In this document: in pieces, positions 27,873 through 37,674 of the stretch
How positions within the stretch are numbered: the stretch's first letter is position 1
How the letters are laid out: each line of letters opens with the position of its first letter
Source of the DNA: Cumulibacter soli
GTDB lineage: Bacteria; Actinomycetota; Actinomycetes; Mycobacteriales; Antricoccaceae
Assembly: GCF_004382795.1 (NCBI RefSeq)
Contig: NZ_SMSG01000004.1
Location: 62,001 to 126,000 of the forward strand
Direction: 5' to 3'
DNA: 64,000 bases
Notes under the pieces: model-generated
What the model saw: the letters and a program-made list of their open reading frames with translations, nothing else
What the model was told of the DNA's origin: nothing
The model's database searches: none
Program-made: the position numbers and the translations under genes

Positions 27873-29843
27873 CTACTTCGTGCGGGCAGCGACCTCGTTG
27901 TAGCGCTCGCGGGCGATCGCCTGGAACGCCGCCATGTGTTCCGGGACGTCGATCACTTCGGGATTGACCACAGCCTTGAACTCTGCACCCTGGATTAGCC
28001 GCTTGATCGGGATCTCCAACTTCTTGCCGGTGCGGGTGTGCGGGATCCCTTCTACCGCAATGACTTCGTCCGGCACATGCCGCGGGGAGGCCTGCTCGCG
28101 GACACGCGTCTTGATCTTCGCAATCAGATCTTCGGTGAGTTCGTAGCCCGGATTGAGTACGACGAATAGCGGCATCCAATATCCGCCGTCAGCCTCTTCG
28201 GCGCCAATCACCAGCGCTTCCCCGATCTCCGGGATCGATTCCACCGCCGAGTAGATGTCACCTGATCCCATGCGGATGCCGTTGCGGTTCAACGTCGAAT
28301 CGGAGCGGCCGAGCACCAGGACACTGCCGCGATCGGTGATCTTGATCCAGTCCCCGTGCCGCCATACACCGTCGTACGTGTCGAAGTATGCGTCGTGGTA
28401 CTTCTTGCCGGCCGGGTCGTTCCAGAACCGAATCGGCATGGACGGCAACGGCTCCACACAAACGAGTTCGCCAACCTCATTGACCAGCGGCTTTCCGTCA
28501 TCGTCCCAGGCCTCCACCTTCAGGCCGAGCCCGCGCACCGGTAGCTCGCCGCTCCATACCGGAACGTTCGGCGATCCCATCGCGAAGGCGCCGGCGATGT
28601 CCGTGCCGCCGGACATCGAAAACAGCGGTATGTCGCCGACCTCGTCGCGCACGTACTTGAACGAATGGTCCGGACACGGCGAACCGGTAACACCCATGAT
28701 CCGTAACGCGGATAGGTCGAAGTCCTTTGACGGGTGGATTCCCTGGTCCTGGGAGGCACCGAGGAAGCCCGGGCTAGTGCCGAAGATCGTTACCCCGCAT
28801 CGCGATACGACGTCCCAGCACGCGGCCGCAGTCGGCGCCATCGGCGCACCGTCGTAACACACCACCGAGCCGCCGCCGGTGAGCCCACCGACCAGGATGT
28901 TCCACATCACCCAGGACGGGGACGTGTACCACATCAATCGGTCGGACTTCTTCAGATCCCAGTTCAGCGCGAGCAGGCTGACCTGCACGGGCAGTACGCC
29001 GCCGTGCGAGTGCACGATCCCCTTCGGCAGACCAGTCGTCCCCGAGGAGAACAGCACCCATAGCGGGTGGTCGGAATCGACGGGTAGCGGCTCGTAGGGA
29101 TGCTCGCCGTCGACCATCTCCTCGAACGCTCTCGTATCCGGTACCCCCTTGCCGAGCCGGCTGACGCCGATAGTGTCGCGCAGGGTCGGCAGCCCCGCAC
29201 GCAATGCGGCTACCGCATCTCGCTGATCACGTTCCTTGCCACCAAAATGGTGTCCGTCGGCTGCCACGAGTACGACCGGCTCCAACTGCGCGAATCGATC
29301 GATCGCGGCGGCAGCCGCATAGTCCTGGCCCACACCCGACCAGATCGCGCCGATCGAGATAGTGCCCAGCGCGGCAACGAGCGTCTCGGCGATATTCGGC
29401 AGGTACCCGACAACGACTTCTTCTGGCCGCACACCCATGTCACTCAGATTGTGCGCGAATGCCGCGACTTGGCGCCGGAACTCGGCCCAAGTCATTTCCG
29501 CGTAGTCGCCCTGTTCGCCGGTAGTGACGATCGCGACGTCGTCATCGTCTCCACGGCTAACGACGTACTCGGCGAGGTTGAGTTTCGCACCTGCGAACCA
29601 GCGCGCTCCGGGCATCTTGTGCTCATCCAGAACCTCGGTGAAATCACCGGGCAGATCGAAGTACTCCCAGGTTGCCGCCCAGAAGTCCTCGAGATTGTCG
29701 GTCGACCAGCGCCACATGTCGTTGTAGTCGTCGACATTCACGCCGTACTTCGCGCGCACGAACCGAGCGAACGCGTGGATGTTGGTCTGCGCAATCGACT
29801 CCGGCGTCGGCTGCCAAACGATCTCGGGAACACTCTGCGTCAT
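27873..29843 (-). CDS. Acetoacetyl-CoA synthetase (acetoacetate-CoA ligase)
   Basis: A 656-residue ATP-dependent adenylate-forming ligase that activates acetoacetate. Motifs: LFSSGTTGLPKGIVHSHGG (A3 loop), VTGSPCPDHSFKYVRD, FSMSGGTDI, GRSDSTLNRNGIRMGSGDIY (A8) and HTRTGKKLEIPIKR with the catalytic lysine. The N-terminal half (AFARFVRAKYG; MWRWSTDNLEDFWAATWEYF) is that of the acetoacetate-CoA ligase group, longer than typical acyl-CoA ligases. The frame is open 66 codons upstream; ATG at 29843 gives the family N-terminus. Confidence 0.92.
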   Translation of the reverse strand: MTQSVPEIVWQPTPESIAQTNIHAFARFVRAKYGVNVDDYNDMWRWSTDNLEDFWAATWEYFDLPGDFTEVLDEHKMPGARWFAGAKLNLAEYVVSRGDDDDVAIVTTGEQGDYAEMTWAEFRRQVAAFAHNLSDMGVRPEEVVVGYLPNIAETLVAALGTISIGAIWSGVGQDYAAAAAIDRFAQLEPVVLVAADGHHFGGKERDQRDAVAALRAGLPTLRDTIGVSRLGKGVPDTRAFEEMVDGEHPYEPLPVDSDHPLWVLFSSGTTGLPKGIVHSHGGVLPVQVSLLALNWDLKKSDRLMWYTSPSWVMWNILVGGLTGGGSVVCYDGAPMAPTAAACWDVVSRCGVTIFGTSPGFLGASQDQGIHPSKDFDLSALRIMGVTGSPCPDHSFKYVRDEVGDIPLFSMSGGTDIAGAFAMGSPNVPVWSGELPVRGLGLKVEAWDDDGKPLVNEVGELVCVEPLPSMPIRFWNDPAGKKYHDAYFDTYDGVWRHGDWIKITDRGSVLVLGRSDSTLNRNGIRMGSGDIYSAVESIPEIGEALVIGAEEADGGYWMPLFVVLNPGYELTEDLIAKIKTRVREQASPRHVPDEVIAVEGIPHTRTGKKLEIPIKRLIQGAEFKAVVNPEVIDVPEHMAAFQAIARERYNEVAARTK

Positions 29844-29998
29844 GGGGACCTCACTGCGGGACGACCGAATTGTCTGCCAGTGTACGAAGGCTCGGGCGGG
29901 AGCACGAGGCGGATCACCGTCTCGACGCGTCGGTTGCTGAGCACACCGGCGACGCCATGCTGAGCGATCACATCTGCCGAGGCGTGCACAATAGCCAA

Positions 29999-31606
29999 AT
30001 GAGTGAGACCAGCAACCTCCCCGCCGTCGAAAACCGCACACTCAGCCACGCATTCGAGCGTGTCCTGCGCGAGTCGCCGGACAAGGTCGCGCATATCGGC
30101 GATGAAGCGCAGTACACCTTCGCCCAGGCACACGAACGCGCGTTGCGGATCGCCGGCGCTTTGAGCGCGCTCGGCGTGCGACGTCAGGACACCGTGGCGT
30201 TCTTGCTGGACAATTCACTGGATGCAACCCATACCTGGATGGGTATCACGCTCGGCGGAATGATCGAGGTACCGATCAACACCGCATACGTGGGTGACTT
30301 CCTAGTGCACATTCTTAATGACTGTGGCGCGCGTGTGATCATTGCCGACGCGGTGTACGTCGACCGCGTTGTCGCTGTCGCGGATCGGCTCACGGATCTG
30401 CACACGATCATCGTCCGCGGGGATGCTCGCACGTCCGCAGGCGCACTGCAGTGCGTTCCGTTCTCCTCCTTGACGGCCGCCGAACCCGCAGACGTCGTCC
30501 CCAACCGTGCCGAGGATCTGGTGGCGTACATGTACACCTCGGGCACCACCGGAGCGTCGAAGGGCGTGCTCATTACCCACGCCCACGCATACACCTACGC
30601 CTCGCGCGAGGACCGTCCCACGCCAACCTCGAACGACCGCTTCCTCGTCACGTTGCCGGTCTTCCACCTCGCCGGGCAGTGGTACGGCGAGTACCAGGCA
30701 CTCATCCACAGCGCGACCGCGATCATTCGCAGCGGATTCTCGGTATCCGGTTTCTGGCCGACAGTACGCAAACATGACGTCACGTACACGCTGCTGCTCG
30801 GCGCAATGGCGGAGATGCTGCAGCAACGTCCGGCCGAGGATGATGACGCCGACAATCCACTACGCCTCGCTCCGATGGCGCCGCTTGCGAGCAATATTCG
30901 GGATTTCTGCGAACGCTTCGCTCTTGACGCCGAACCGGTGTACGGGATGAGTGAGATCGGCGCCGTGATGGGATGCGCTCCCAAGGACCTCAAGCCAGGA
31001 GGCGCTGGGCTTGCCCGAAACGGCTATCAGCTGCGGATCGTCGACGAACAAGGAAACGACGTTCCGCCTGGCAATGTCGGCGAACTGTGGGTGCGCGCGG
31101 ATTCGCCGCTAATGATGATGAGCGGCTATCACCGACTGCCAGAGAAAACCGCGGCGACACTGATCGACGGGTGGGTGCACACCGGGGATGCCTTCCGTGT
31201 GGACGATGACGGTCACTACTTTTTCGAGGACCGGATCAAGGACGCGCTGCGGCGACGCGGCGAGAACGTATCCAGTTTCGAGGTTGAGCGAGTCATCAAC
31301 ACCCACCCCGATGTCCTAGAGAGCGCGGTTGTCGCGGTGCCCTCCGAATTGAGCGAGGACGAGATCAAGGCCGTCGTCGTATTGCGCGACGACGTCCAGC
31401 TCGATCACCGGTCCTTCATTCGCTACCTGGCCGGGAACATGCCGTACTTCATGGTGCCCAGGTACGTCGAGGTGATCGACGAACTGCCGAAAACGCCGAC
31501 GCAGAAAATCAGCAAGCACGTACTGCGTGATCGACCGATTGGCGGGTCCGTATGGGATCGCGTCGCCGAGGGCATTGAGGTCACCCGCCGCGGCACCAAC
31601 GCCTAA
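29999..31606 (+). CDS. Acyl-CoA synthetase (AMP-forming; CaiC-like)
   Basis: A 535-residue adenylate-forming ligase: AYMYTSGTTGASKGVLITHAH (A3), VYGMSEIG (A5), HTGDAFRVDDDGHYFFEDRIKD (A7) and PKTPTQKISKHVL near the C-terminal lysine. Overall similarity is to carnitine/crotonobetaine or medium-chain acyl-CoA ligases; the substrate cannot be read. A start at 29957 (14 codons earlier) is possible. Divergent from acetoacetyl-CoA synthetase across 155 bp, so the two ligases may share control. Confidence 0.85.
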   Translation: MSETSNLPAVENRTLSHAFERVLRESPDKVAHIGDEAQYTFAQAHERALRIAGALSALGVRRQDTVAFLLDNSLDATHTWMGITLGGMIEVPINTAYVGDFLVHILNDCGARVIIADAVYVDRVVAVADRLTDLHTIIVRGDARTSAGALQCVPFSSLTAAEPADVVPNRAEDLVAYMYTSGTTGASKGVLITHAHAYTYASREDRPTPTSNDRFLVTLPVFHLAGQWYGEYQALIHSATAIIRSGFSVSGFWPTVRKHDVTYTLLLGAMAEMLQQRPAEDDDADNPLRLAPMAPLASNIRDFCERFALDAEPVYGMSEIGAVMGCAPKDLKPGGAGLARNGYQLRIVDEQGNDVPPGNVGELWVRADSPLMMMSGYHRLPEKTAATLIDGWVHTGDAFRVDDDGHYFFEDRIKDALRRRGENVSSFEVERVINTHPDVLESAVVAVPSELSEDEIKAVVVLRDDVQLDHRSFIRYLAGNMPYFMVPRYVEVIDELPKTPTQKISKHVLRDRPIGGSVWDRVAEGIEVTRRGTNA

Positions 31607-31708
31607 TCGCCCGAGGAAACCCGCCCTGTCCACCGTGTCCTGCTGTATCGCGCCGGGACGAGGGCAGAGCCCGCCCACGCCCGACCGCCAAGCAATTACC
31701 GCGCCACG

Positions 31709-31828
31709 GTGACGTCGGGCAGTAACGGGACGGAACCAGCCGAAACGGATGAGGCACTGTCGGCCCGCGACCCCAACGATATCGGTGACGAGCGCGACCT
31801 GTTCAGAGAAGGCTGCGCGCCGAACTGA
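31709..31828 (+). CDS. Possible small acidic ORF
   Basis: A 39-residue acidic peptide from GTG at 31709, ending 11 bp before the ribosome site and start of the next gene. The reading frame is continuous with the previous acyl-CoA ligase frame: it stays open from that gene's TAA at 31604 to the TGA at 31826. No ribosome site is clear, so it may be an untranslated remnant of a longer C-terminus. Confidence 0.2.
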   Translation: MTSGSNGTEPAETDEALSARDPNDIGDERDLFREGCAPN

Positions 31829-31839
31829 AGAGGACGACG

Positions 31840-32499
31840 ATGAACGCTGAACGAGCGGCGATCGACACGGAATCTCCATCGGCCATGGGCGACAGCGAGC
31901 GCGAGAAGTCTATTCGCGAAATAGTCCTCGTCGTCTTGATGTCGATCACCGCTGTACTGACCGCGTGGTCGGGCTTCCAGGCCTCCAAGTGGGGCGGAGA
32001 AATGTCCATTGCGTTCAGCGAGGCCTCTAGCGCTCGCGTCCAAGCCTCCAACTACGAAGGAACCGCACGCGACGCTCGCCAGTTCGACCTGACCATCTAC
32101 TCGGAGTGGGTAGTCGCGACACAGACCGGTGAGGATGAGTTCGCGGACTACATCGAATCCCGCTTCACCCCGGCGTTCGCGGTCGCGTTCGATGCCTGGA
32201 TGGCCGACGGGATGCAGGAGAACGCACCGTTCGCACGCCCTGAGTACTTACCGGACGGGACGGCCGAAGCTCAACAGTGGACTGAGCGCGCCGATCAGCG
32301 ATTCGCCGACGCGCTGAAGAACAACCAACGCGGGGACAACTACTCGATACTGACCGTCCTGTTCGCGCTGGTTCTATTCCTGGCTGCGTTGGCGCAGCGC
32401 ACCCGCGGTCGTCGGCCAGGTCAGGTCCTGCTCACGGTTGCAGGGCTGGCAGCCATCGCAATCGTGATCGTCATGGCGACGTACCCCATCAAGGTTTGA
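31840..32499 (+). CDS. Hypothetical membrane protein
   Basis: A 219-residue protein with one membrane segment near residues 27-45, a soluble helical middle rich in Asp and Glu (about 48-165), and two closely spaced membrane segments near 168-183 and 193-212. It starts at ATG 31840 after GAAGAGGA. The layout resembles DUF4337-like proteins, but I cannot confirm it. No functional motif is seen. Confidence 0.6.
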   Translation: MNAERAAIDTESPSAMGDSEREKSIREIVLVVLMSITAVLTAWSGFQASKWGGEMSIAFSEASSARVQASNYEGTARDARQFDLTIYSEWVVATQTGEDEFADYIESRFTPAFAVAFDAWMADGMQENAPFARPEYLPDGTAEAQQWTERADQRFADALKNNQRGDNYSILTVLFALVLFLAALAQRTRGRRPGQVLLTVAGLAAIAIVIVMATYPIKV

Positions 32500-32647
32500 C
32501 GTACCGTCCACCGGACGTCCTGCGTGGCCACGCTCCGGTCAGCAGGTTCACCAGTCCGAGATAATTCGCAGGATTCGGTAAGTCAGGCGGCCGGCTACGT
32601 CAGACGGTCCGCGCGCACGACAGGGTGCTCACCGACGCGCCAAGCCG

Positions 32648-33109
32648 CTAGATGAGGCGGCGCAGCAGCACCGCGAGCGCGTCCTGTTCGGAAGGATCGA
32701 GCCGCCCAAAGAATTCCTCCGCGTGCGCCACTCGCCCCGATTCGACTTTCGCCAGCACATCAAGCCCATGTCCTGTCGCTTCGACGACCCTCGACCGACG
32801 GTCGGTCGGGTGTTGTGCGCGCCGAACAAACCCCTTGCGCTCCAGGTGATCGACCACGTCGGTGGCCGACCGGGTGACCATGCCCATTCGACCGGCGATA
32901 TCGGAGATCCGCGGCGACGCGTCGGGCGCTGCACAGCGGGTTTCACCACCGCCGCGACCGGCGATAAAGCGCAACGCATGGAACTGGTGCACGCTCAGCC
33001 CGAACGGCTCCACCAGGGCCATCGTGCTCCGGCGCAAGGCTCGTGAAGCGTGCCGTAGCAACTCGGCGAGGTCGTCGGTGCGATCAGTCACGGAATGAAT
33101 GTAGCCCAT
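32648..33109 (-). CDS. MarR-family transcriptional regulator
   Basis: A 153-residue winged-helix repressor: helix 1 (LAELLRHASRALRRS), DNA-reading helix around PRISDIAGRMGMVTRSATDVVDHLERKGFVRR, and the wing HPTDRRSRVVEATGHGL. Members respond to small hydrophobic or aromatic ligands. The start is ATG at 33109; GTG at 33091 is an alternative. Divergent from the ABC exporter gene with a perfect palindrome between, so it very likely represses that exporter and itself. The 148-bp gap before it (32500-32647) shows no clear feature. Confidence 0.88.
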   Translation of the reverse strand: MGYIHSVTDRTDDLAELLRHASRALRRSTMALVEPFGLSVHQFHALRFIAGRGGGETRCAAPDASPRISDIAGRMGMVTRSATDVVDHLERKGFVRRAQHPTDRRSRVVEATGHGLDVLAKVESGRVAHAEEFFGRLDPSEQDALAVLLRRLI

Positions 33110-33124
33110 GCAGCGTTTGCTTCA

Positions 33125-33143
33125 TTGTGAGGTAGCCTCACAA
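33125..33143. promoter_or_regulatory. 19-bp perfect palindrome, probable MarR operator
   Basis: Arms TTGTGAGG and CCTCACAA are exact reverse complements around a 3-nt centre. The site is 16 bp from the marR-type start and 55 bp before the exporter start, in their shared divergent promoter region. Size and symmetry suit a MarR dimer. Confidence 0.75.
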
Positions 33144-33197
33144 ATTGCTTGTGCCGGTCACTTAGCCGCACCGCACACCGAGAAAGGGGAGCCACCT

Positions 33198-35027
33198 ATG
33201 CAACCTATGGGCCCCGTCGGCGGTCCCGGTCCGCTCGGCATGAGCGCTCGAATGAACCCGGCCGACCGCGCGCAACTCGACCGCTCACCAGTTTCCTTAC
33301 GTCGCGTCACGACCCTCTTCCGGCCGTTTCGCGGCGTCATTGCGGTCGTCGTCGCGCTGATCGTCGCGTCCTCCGTGATCAGCCTCGCGCAGCCGTTCCT
33401 AGTTCGGACGGTCATCGACGATGCCCTCCCGCACGGCGACATCAGCCTGCTCGTGTGGGCAGTGGCCGGGATGATCGGCATCGCGGTCGCGGCGGCAGTA
33501 CTCGGCGTCCTGCAGACCTACCTGTCGACCAAGGTCGGCCAGCAGGTCATGCACCGCTTACGAGTGTCGGTCTTCGACCACCTACAGAAACAATCAATGT
33601 CGTTCTTCACCCGTGAGCGCAGCGGTGAGGTGCAGTCCCGCCTGACGAACGACATCTCCAGCATGCAGAACGTGGTTACCACGACCGCGACTTCCATCGC
33701 CTCGAACGTGACCACCGCGGTGGGGACCGCCATCGCCATGGCCGCGTTGTCATGGCGGCTGTCCCTCATTTCTCTGTTCGTACTTCCTCCAGCGATCTAT
33801 ATCAGCCGTAAGGTCGCGCTGATGCGCCGCGACAAAACATCCGCCCTGCAAAAGCGCCGCGCCGATATGCAGACCCAAATCGAGGAGCGCCTATCGGTCT
33901 CCGGAGCGCTGCTGATGAAGACGCTCGGCGCAAACGGACGATCCAGCGAACAGTTCGCCGCGACCTCGGCCGACATCGCCGACCTCGAACTTCGTTCACA
34001 ACTCGCCGGGCGCTGGCTGATGTCGACCACCACCGTCGTGTTCGCGACGATCCCCGCGCTGATTTACCTAGCGGCGGGTTTCCCCGCAACTTCCGGCGGG
34101 ATGACGATTGGAACGCTGGTCGCGTTCACGGCGCTACAAACCACGATCTTCCGACCGATCCTCGGACTACTGAACGTCGGCGTCCAATGGGTCTCGTCGA
34201 TGGCGCTGTTCAGCCGAATCTTCGAGTACCAGGACCTACCGATCGACGTGGCTGAACCGGCCAATCCGCGCTACCTCGACCCGAGCAGCGCGCGCGGCGA
34301 CGTAGTCATCGAGCACGCGACGTTCAGTTACCCGAATGCCGCGAAAGCCGCAGTGGATGACGTTGACCTGCACGTACCCTCGGGCACCTCGTTGGCGCTG
34401 GTCGGTGAGACGGGGTCCGGAAAGAGCACCCTCGCCTCCCTGCTGTCGCGGATCTACGACCCGCAGCGCGGGCGGATCACCATTGACGGCGTCGATCTTC
34501 GCGATCTCACCAACGAGAACCTGACCTCGATCGTCGGCGTCGTCGCCCAGGAGGCCTACCTCGTGCACGCGTCTATCCGCGACAACCTACGGTTGGCCAA
34601 ACCTGATGCCACCGACGACGAGATTTGGCGAGCGCTGGAAGCGGCCCAGATCGACGACCTGCTTTCGGGGCTACCCGAAGGCCTAGACACCCTCGTCGGT
34701 TCACGCGGCTACCGTTTCTCCGGCGGGGAGAAGCAGCGCTTGGCTATCGCGCGAACCCTGCTGCGTGACCCGCGCGTACTCGTCCTCGACGAAGCAACAT
34801 CCGCCCTGGACAACGACACCGAACGCGAACTGCAGGCAGCCCTCGATGCCCTGGTCGTCGGCCGTACGACGATCACCATCGCGCACCGCTTATCCACCAT
34901 CGAGGACGCCGATCAGATCGCCGTACTCTCGCACGGCCGGGTGATCGAACTCGGCACCCACACCGAACTCCTCGCCGCCGACGGACAGTACGCCCATCTC
35001 GCGGGCGAGGCCCTACTTACCTCCTGA
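33198..35027 (+). CDS. ABC exporter, fused membrane and ATPase domains
   Basis: A 609-residue half-transporter: six membrane helices (about 45-330) followed by a nucleotide-binding domain (about 365-600). ATPase motifs: GETGSGKSTLASLL (Walker A), YRFSGGEKQRLAIARTLL (signature), VLVLDEATSALD (Walker B) and TIAHRLSTIEDAD (H loop). It should work as a homodimer exporting drugs, lipids or peptides. The frame extends 30 codons upstream, but ATG at 33198 follows AGGGGAG. Divergent from the MarR gene, the usual layout for an inducible exporter. Confidence 0.92.
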   Translation: MQPMGPVGGPGPLGMSARMNPADRAQLDRSPVSLRRVTTLFRPFRGVIAVVVALIVASSVISLAQPFLVRTVIDDALPHGDISLLVWAVAGMIGIAVAAAVLGVLQTYLSTKVGQQVMHRLRVSVFDHLQKQSMSFFTRERSGEVQSRLTNDISSMQNVVTTTATSIASNVTTAVGTAIAMAALSWRLSLISLFVLPPAIYISRKVALMRRDKTSALQKRRADMQTQIEERLSVSGALLMKTLGANGRSSEQFAATSADIADLELRSQLAGRWLMSTTTVVFATIPALIYLAAGFPATSGGMTIGTLVAFTALQTTIFRPILGLLNVGVQWVSSMALFSRIFEYQDLPIDVAEPANPRYLDPSSARGDVVIEHATFSYPNAAKAAVDDVDLHVPSGTSLALVGETGSGKSTLASLLSRIYDPQRGRITIDGVDLRDLTNENLTSIVGVVAQEAYLVHASIRDNLRLAKPDATDDEIWRALEAAQIDDLLSGLPEGLDTLVGSRGYRFSGGEKQRLAIARTLLRDPRVLVLDEATSALDNDTERELQAALDALVVGRTTITIAHRLSTIEDADQIAVLSHGRVIELGTHTELLAADGQYAHLAGEALLTS

Positions 35028-35033
35028 ACACAG

Positions 35034-35090
35034 ATCTGCGGTGGTTTGGCGGTGGGTAATCGCAATTTCCACCGCTAAACCACCGCAGAT
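35034..35090. terminator. Long hairpin terminator
   Basis: Arms 35034-35055 and 35069-35090 pair over 22 bp with one mismatch around a 13-nt loop. Located between the convergent ABC exporter and solute-binding protein genes; serves both strands. Confidence 0.75.
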
Positions 35091-35098
35091 TTCAGGTG

Positions 35099-36670
35099 CT
35101 ACTCCGGCGAGACGGCGATGTACCGCAAGTCGGTGTAATCGGTCGCGGCATGCAGCCCGGTGACCGAATCATCTGCGCCGATCAGCCGGTTGGTCAGGCA
35201 GATCGGGATGATGTTGCGGACCTCTTCCAAGAACAGTTCGCTCCACTGGCTGTACAACTCATTGCGCACGTCAGGATCGGTCTCGCTGGCCGCCTGCTTA
35301 CCGAGGTCCAGCATCTCCTGCGGCATCTCGCCACCCGGGTTGTACAGCGCGTCGGGTAAGAAGTTGCGATCCAGTACGCCGGCCGGGTCTGGCTGACCGG
35401 TGTAACCAGACACCGTCAGCGGCGACGTCTTGGCGAAGGCGAACTCCTCGAGGAGCGTCGCCGGCGGTCCGGGTTTGACGTTCATCGACATACCGACCTG
35501 CTTGAGCTGTGCCTGGATAACCTCGGCCAGATCCACCGTGTCGTTATCTGTCACGTTCGCGTCGTACGCCGTGCTCGGGTCAACCCCGGCTTCCTCGAGC
35601 AACTGCGTCGCCTTGTCCGGGTCGTACGGCCACTGGTCCAGCCCGTCGCCAATTTCTTCGGAGTAGCCAATCGTGCCCTTACCGAACATCTGCACCTGGG
35701 GGTCGCAGAATCCGCCGTACAGCCCCTCGGAGATGTCCTCACGATTGATCGCCAGGCTCATCGCCTCGCGCACCTTGGGATCGTCGAACGGCGCCGTGGC
35801 GGTGTTGATTGCCAAGAAGTAGATCAGCGGAGTCGGGCCCGCAACGATCACACGGTCATCGTCGATCGTCTTCGACTGGTCGACAGTGATCGCGGCTGCG
35901 GTCGCCTCACCGCTGGCGAGCGCGTTGTAGCGCGTTTGCGCATCCGGCATCGCGACTACGGTCAACTTGGCGACGCGCTGGGCCTCCGGATCCCAGTAGT
36001 CCGGATTTCGTTCCAGTACGACGCGGGTACCCGGGGTTGCCTCGATGACCTTGTACGGGCCCGTTCCGACTGGATTGCTCGCGAGCGTGTCTTCCTTGAT
36101 CCCCTTCGGGGAGGACATCATCCCGGCTCGCGCCGAAAGTGACGACGTCACGGCACCGAGTCCGCTTTGCACATTCACCTTGACGGTGTATTCGTCGATC
36201 ACCTCGACGTCGGTGACCGGCAGCAGCTCGGAAGCGATCTTGCTTCCCTCGGACCGGTAGTGGTCGAGATTCGTCTTTACCGCCTCGGCATTGAACGGCG
36301 TCCCGTCGGTGAAGTTCACCCCCTCACGCAATGTGAGCGTGAGCGACTTACCGTCCTCGGACGGCGTCCACTCGGTCGCCAGCATCGGTTCGAACTCACC
36401 CGCGGGGGTGCGGTAGATCAACCGGTCGTAGATCGGGGCCATGTAGTTTTGATCCAGCCCAGCAGCACTCGCGTATGGGTCGAAACTCGACGGCATCAAG
36501 GACTCTGCCATCACGAACTCGGCATTTTCGTCGTAGTCGTCGGAGGCTGGCACCTCGATCGGGAAGTCGTCGCGCGACGGCTCGTCCGAACTGTCCGGGG
36601 CATCACCGCAGGCGGACAGCGCGAGGGTAAGCCCAACGCCTGCCGCGAACGCTTTGAATCTGAATCGCAT
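35099..36670 (-). CDS. ABC transporter solute-binding lipoprotein, family 5 (peptide/nickel type)
   Basis: A 523-residue SBP_bac_5 lipoprotein: lipobox LSAC with C21, then MAESLMPSSFDPYASAAG, YDRLIYRTP, LATEWTPSEDGKSLTLTLREG and KVREAMSLAINREDI, all typical of the family. It should bind a peptide or peptide-like ligand outside the membrane. No permease or ATPase gene is adjacent, so it is an orphan. It is clearly paralogous to the protein at 59387-60964, with closely matching N-terminal third and C-terminus. Divergent from the SDR at 36798. Confidence 0.9.
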   Translation of the reverse strand: MRFRFKAFAAGVGLTLALSACGDAPDSSDEPSRDDFPIEVPASDDYDENAEFVMAESLMPSSFDPYASAAGLDQNYMAPIYDRLIYRTPAGEFEPMLATEWTPSEDGKSLTLTLREGVNFTDGTPFNAEAVKTNLDHYRSEGSKIASELLPVTDVEVIDEYTVKVNVQSGLGAVTSSLSARAGMMSSPKGIKEDTLASNPVGTGPYKVIEATPGTRVVLERNPDYWDPEAQRVAKLTVVAMPDAQTRYNALASGEATAAAITVDQSKTIDDDRVIVAGPTPLIYFLAINTATAPFDDPKVREAMSLAINREDISEGLYGGFCDPQVQMFGKGTIGYSEEIGDGLDQWPYDPDKATQLLEEAGVDPSTAYDANVTDNDTVDLAEVIQAQLKQVGMSMNVKPGPPATLLEEFAFAKTSPLTVSGYTGQPDPAGVLDRNFLPDALYNPGGEMPQEMLDLGKQAASETDPDVRNELYSQWSELFLEEVRNIIPICLTNRLIGADDSVTGLHAATDYTDLRYIAVSPE

Positions 36671-36797
36671 CGAGTACCGCCTTGAGGGTCTGAGGCTACA
36701 AAGTTCCCCTCAACCTATCGAGCGCTCACTCAACCGGCAACGGGCGGCGCGACAATGCGGTCACGGTTGGGTATCGCCAACGTGGCAGAGTACCGGC

Positions 36798-37592
36798 ATG
36801 GATCAACTCAACAGAATGTTCGGCCTGGACGGCAAAGTCGCTATCGTCACCGGTGGGAGCCGCGGCATCGGTCTGATGGCCGCGCGCGGCTTACTCGACG
36901 CGGGTGCCCGCGTCTACATCGCAGCCCGCAAGGCGCAGCAAGTCGAAGAGGCCGTTGCCGAACTCTCGGCGCACGGGGACGTCGTCGGTACGGCCGCGGA
37001 CCTATCTTCGCCCGAAGCGTGCCGTGCGTACGCGAGCGAAATCGCCGACCGCGAATCCAGTCTCGACATTCTGGTGAACAACGCCGGTGCGACCTGGGCC
37101 GCGGATATCGGCAGCTTCCCGGAAGAAGCGTGGGACAAGGTCTTCGATATCAACGTGAAGGCGCCGTACTTCCTCACCGAGGCATTGCTGCCACTATTGG
37201 AAAAGAACGCGTCCCAGGACGATCCGAGCCGCGTGATCAATATCGGCTCGATTGATGGCATTCAGGTGCCGCGGCATGCCGCGTTCCCCTACGGGCCAAG
37301 CAAAGCGGCGGTTCACCAACTCACCCGCGTACTAGCGTTCAACCTTGGCGACCGATACATCACCGTGAACGCGATCGCGCCCGGACCGTTCGAATCGAAG
37401 ATGATGGCAGTGACGCTGGCTGCCCATGGTGACGCGATCGCGGCATCCTCTCCGTTGGGACGGATCGGTCGCCCGGACGACATCGGTGGCACGGTGGTGT
37501 ATTTCGCCAGCCGCGCGGCGGCGTACGTGACGGGTTCGGTGCTGCCGGTGGACGGCGGCATCGCTACCACCGCGGGCCGAAGCACCGAGTAG
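36798..37592 (+). CDS. Short-chain dehydrogenase/reductase, 3-oxoacyl-ACP reductase-like
   Basis: A 264-residue classical SDR: TGGSRGIG coenzyme loop (about 18-25), NNAGA, catalytic Ser in INIGSIDG and YGPSKAAVH with the YxxxK pair intact. The C-terminal PVDGGIAT is typical. It is closest by eye to FabG/RhlG-like reductases. The frame extends 48 codons upstream; ATG at 36798 is the family start. Ends at a hairpin. Confidence 0.85.
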   Translation: MDQLNRMFGLDGKVAIVTGGSRGIGLMAARGLLDAGARVYIAARKAQQVEEAVAELSAHGDVVGTAADLSSPEACRAYASEIADRESSLDILVNNAGATWAADIGSFPEEAWDKVFDINVKAPYFLTEALLPLLEKNASQDDPSRVINIGSIDGIQVPRHAAFPYGPSKAAVHQLTRVLAFNLGDRYITVNAIAPGPFESKMMAVTLAAHGDAIAASSPLGRIGRPDDIGGTVVYFASRAAAYVTGSVLPVDGGIATTAGRSTE

Positions 37593-37607
37593 ACACCCAA
37601 CGACCTA

Positions 37608-37656
37608 TGGGGCGGCCCGCGAGACTACCGAACCGATAGCCTCGCAGGCTGCCCCA
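37608..37656. terminator. Hairpin between convergent genes
   Basis: Arms TGGGGCGGCCCGCGAG (37608-37623) and CTCGCAGGCTGCCCCA (37641-37656) pair with two mismatches. Between the SDR and the small membrane protein gene. Confidence 0.65.
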
Positions 37657-37674
37657 CAGAGCGCTGCGCTGAAG

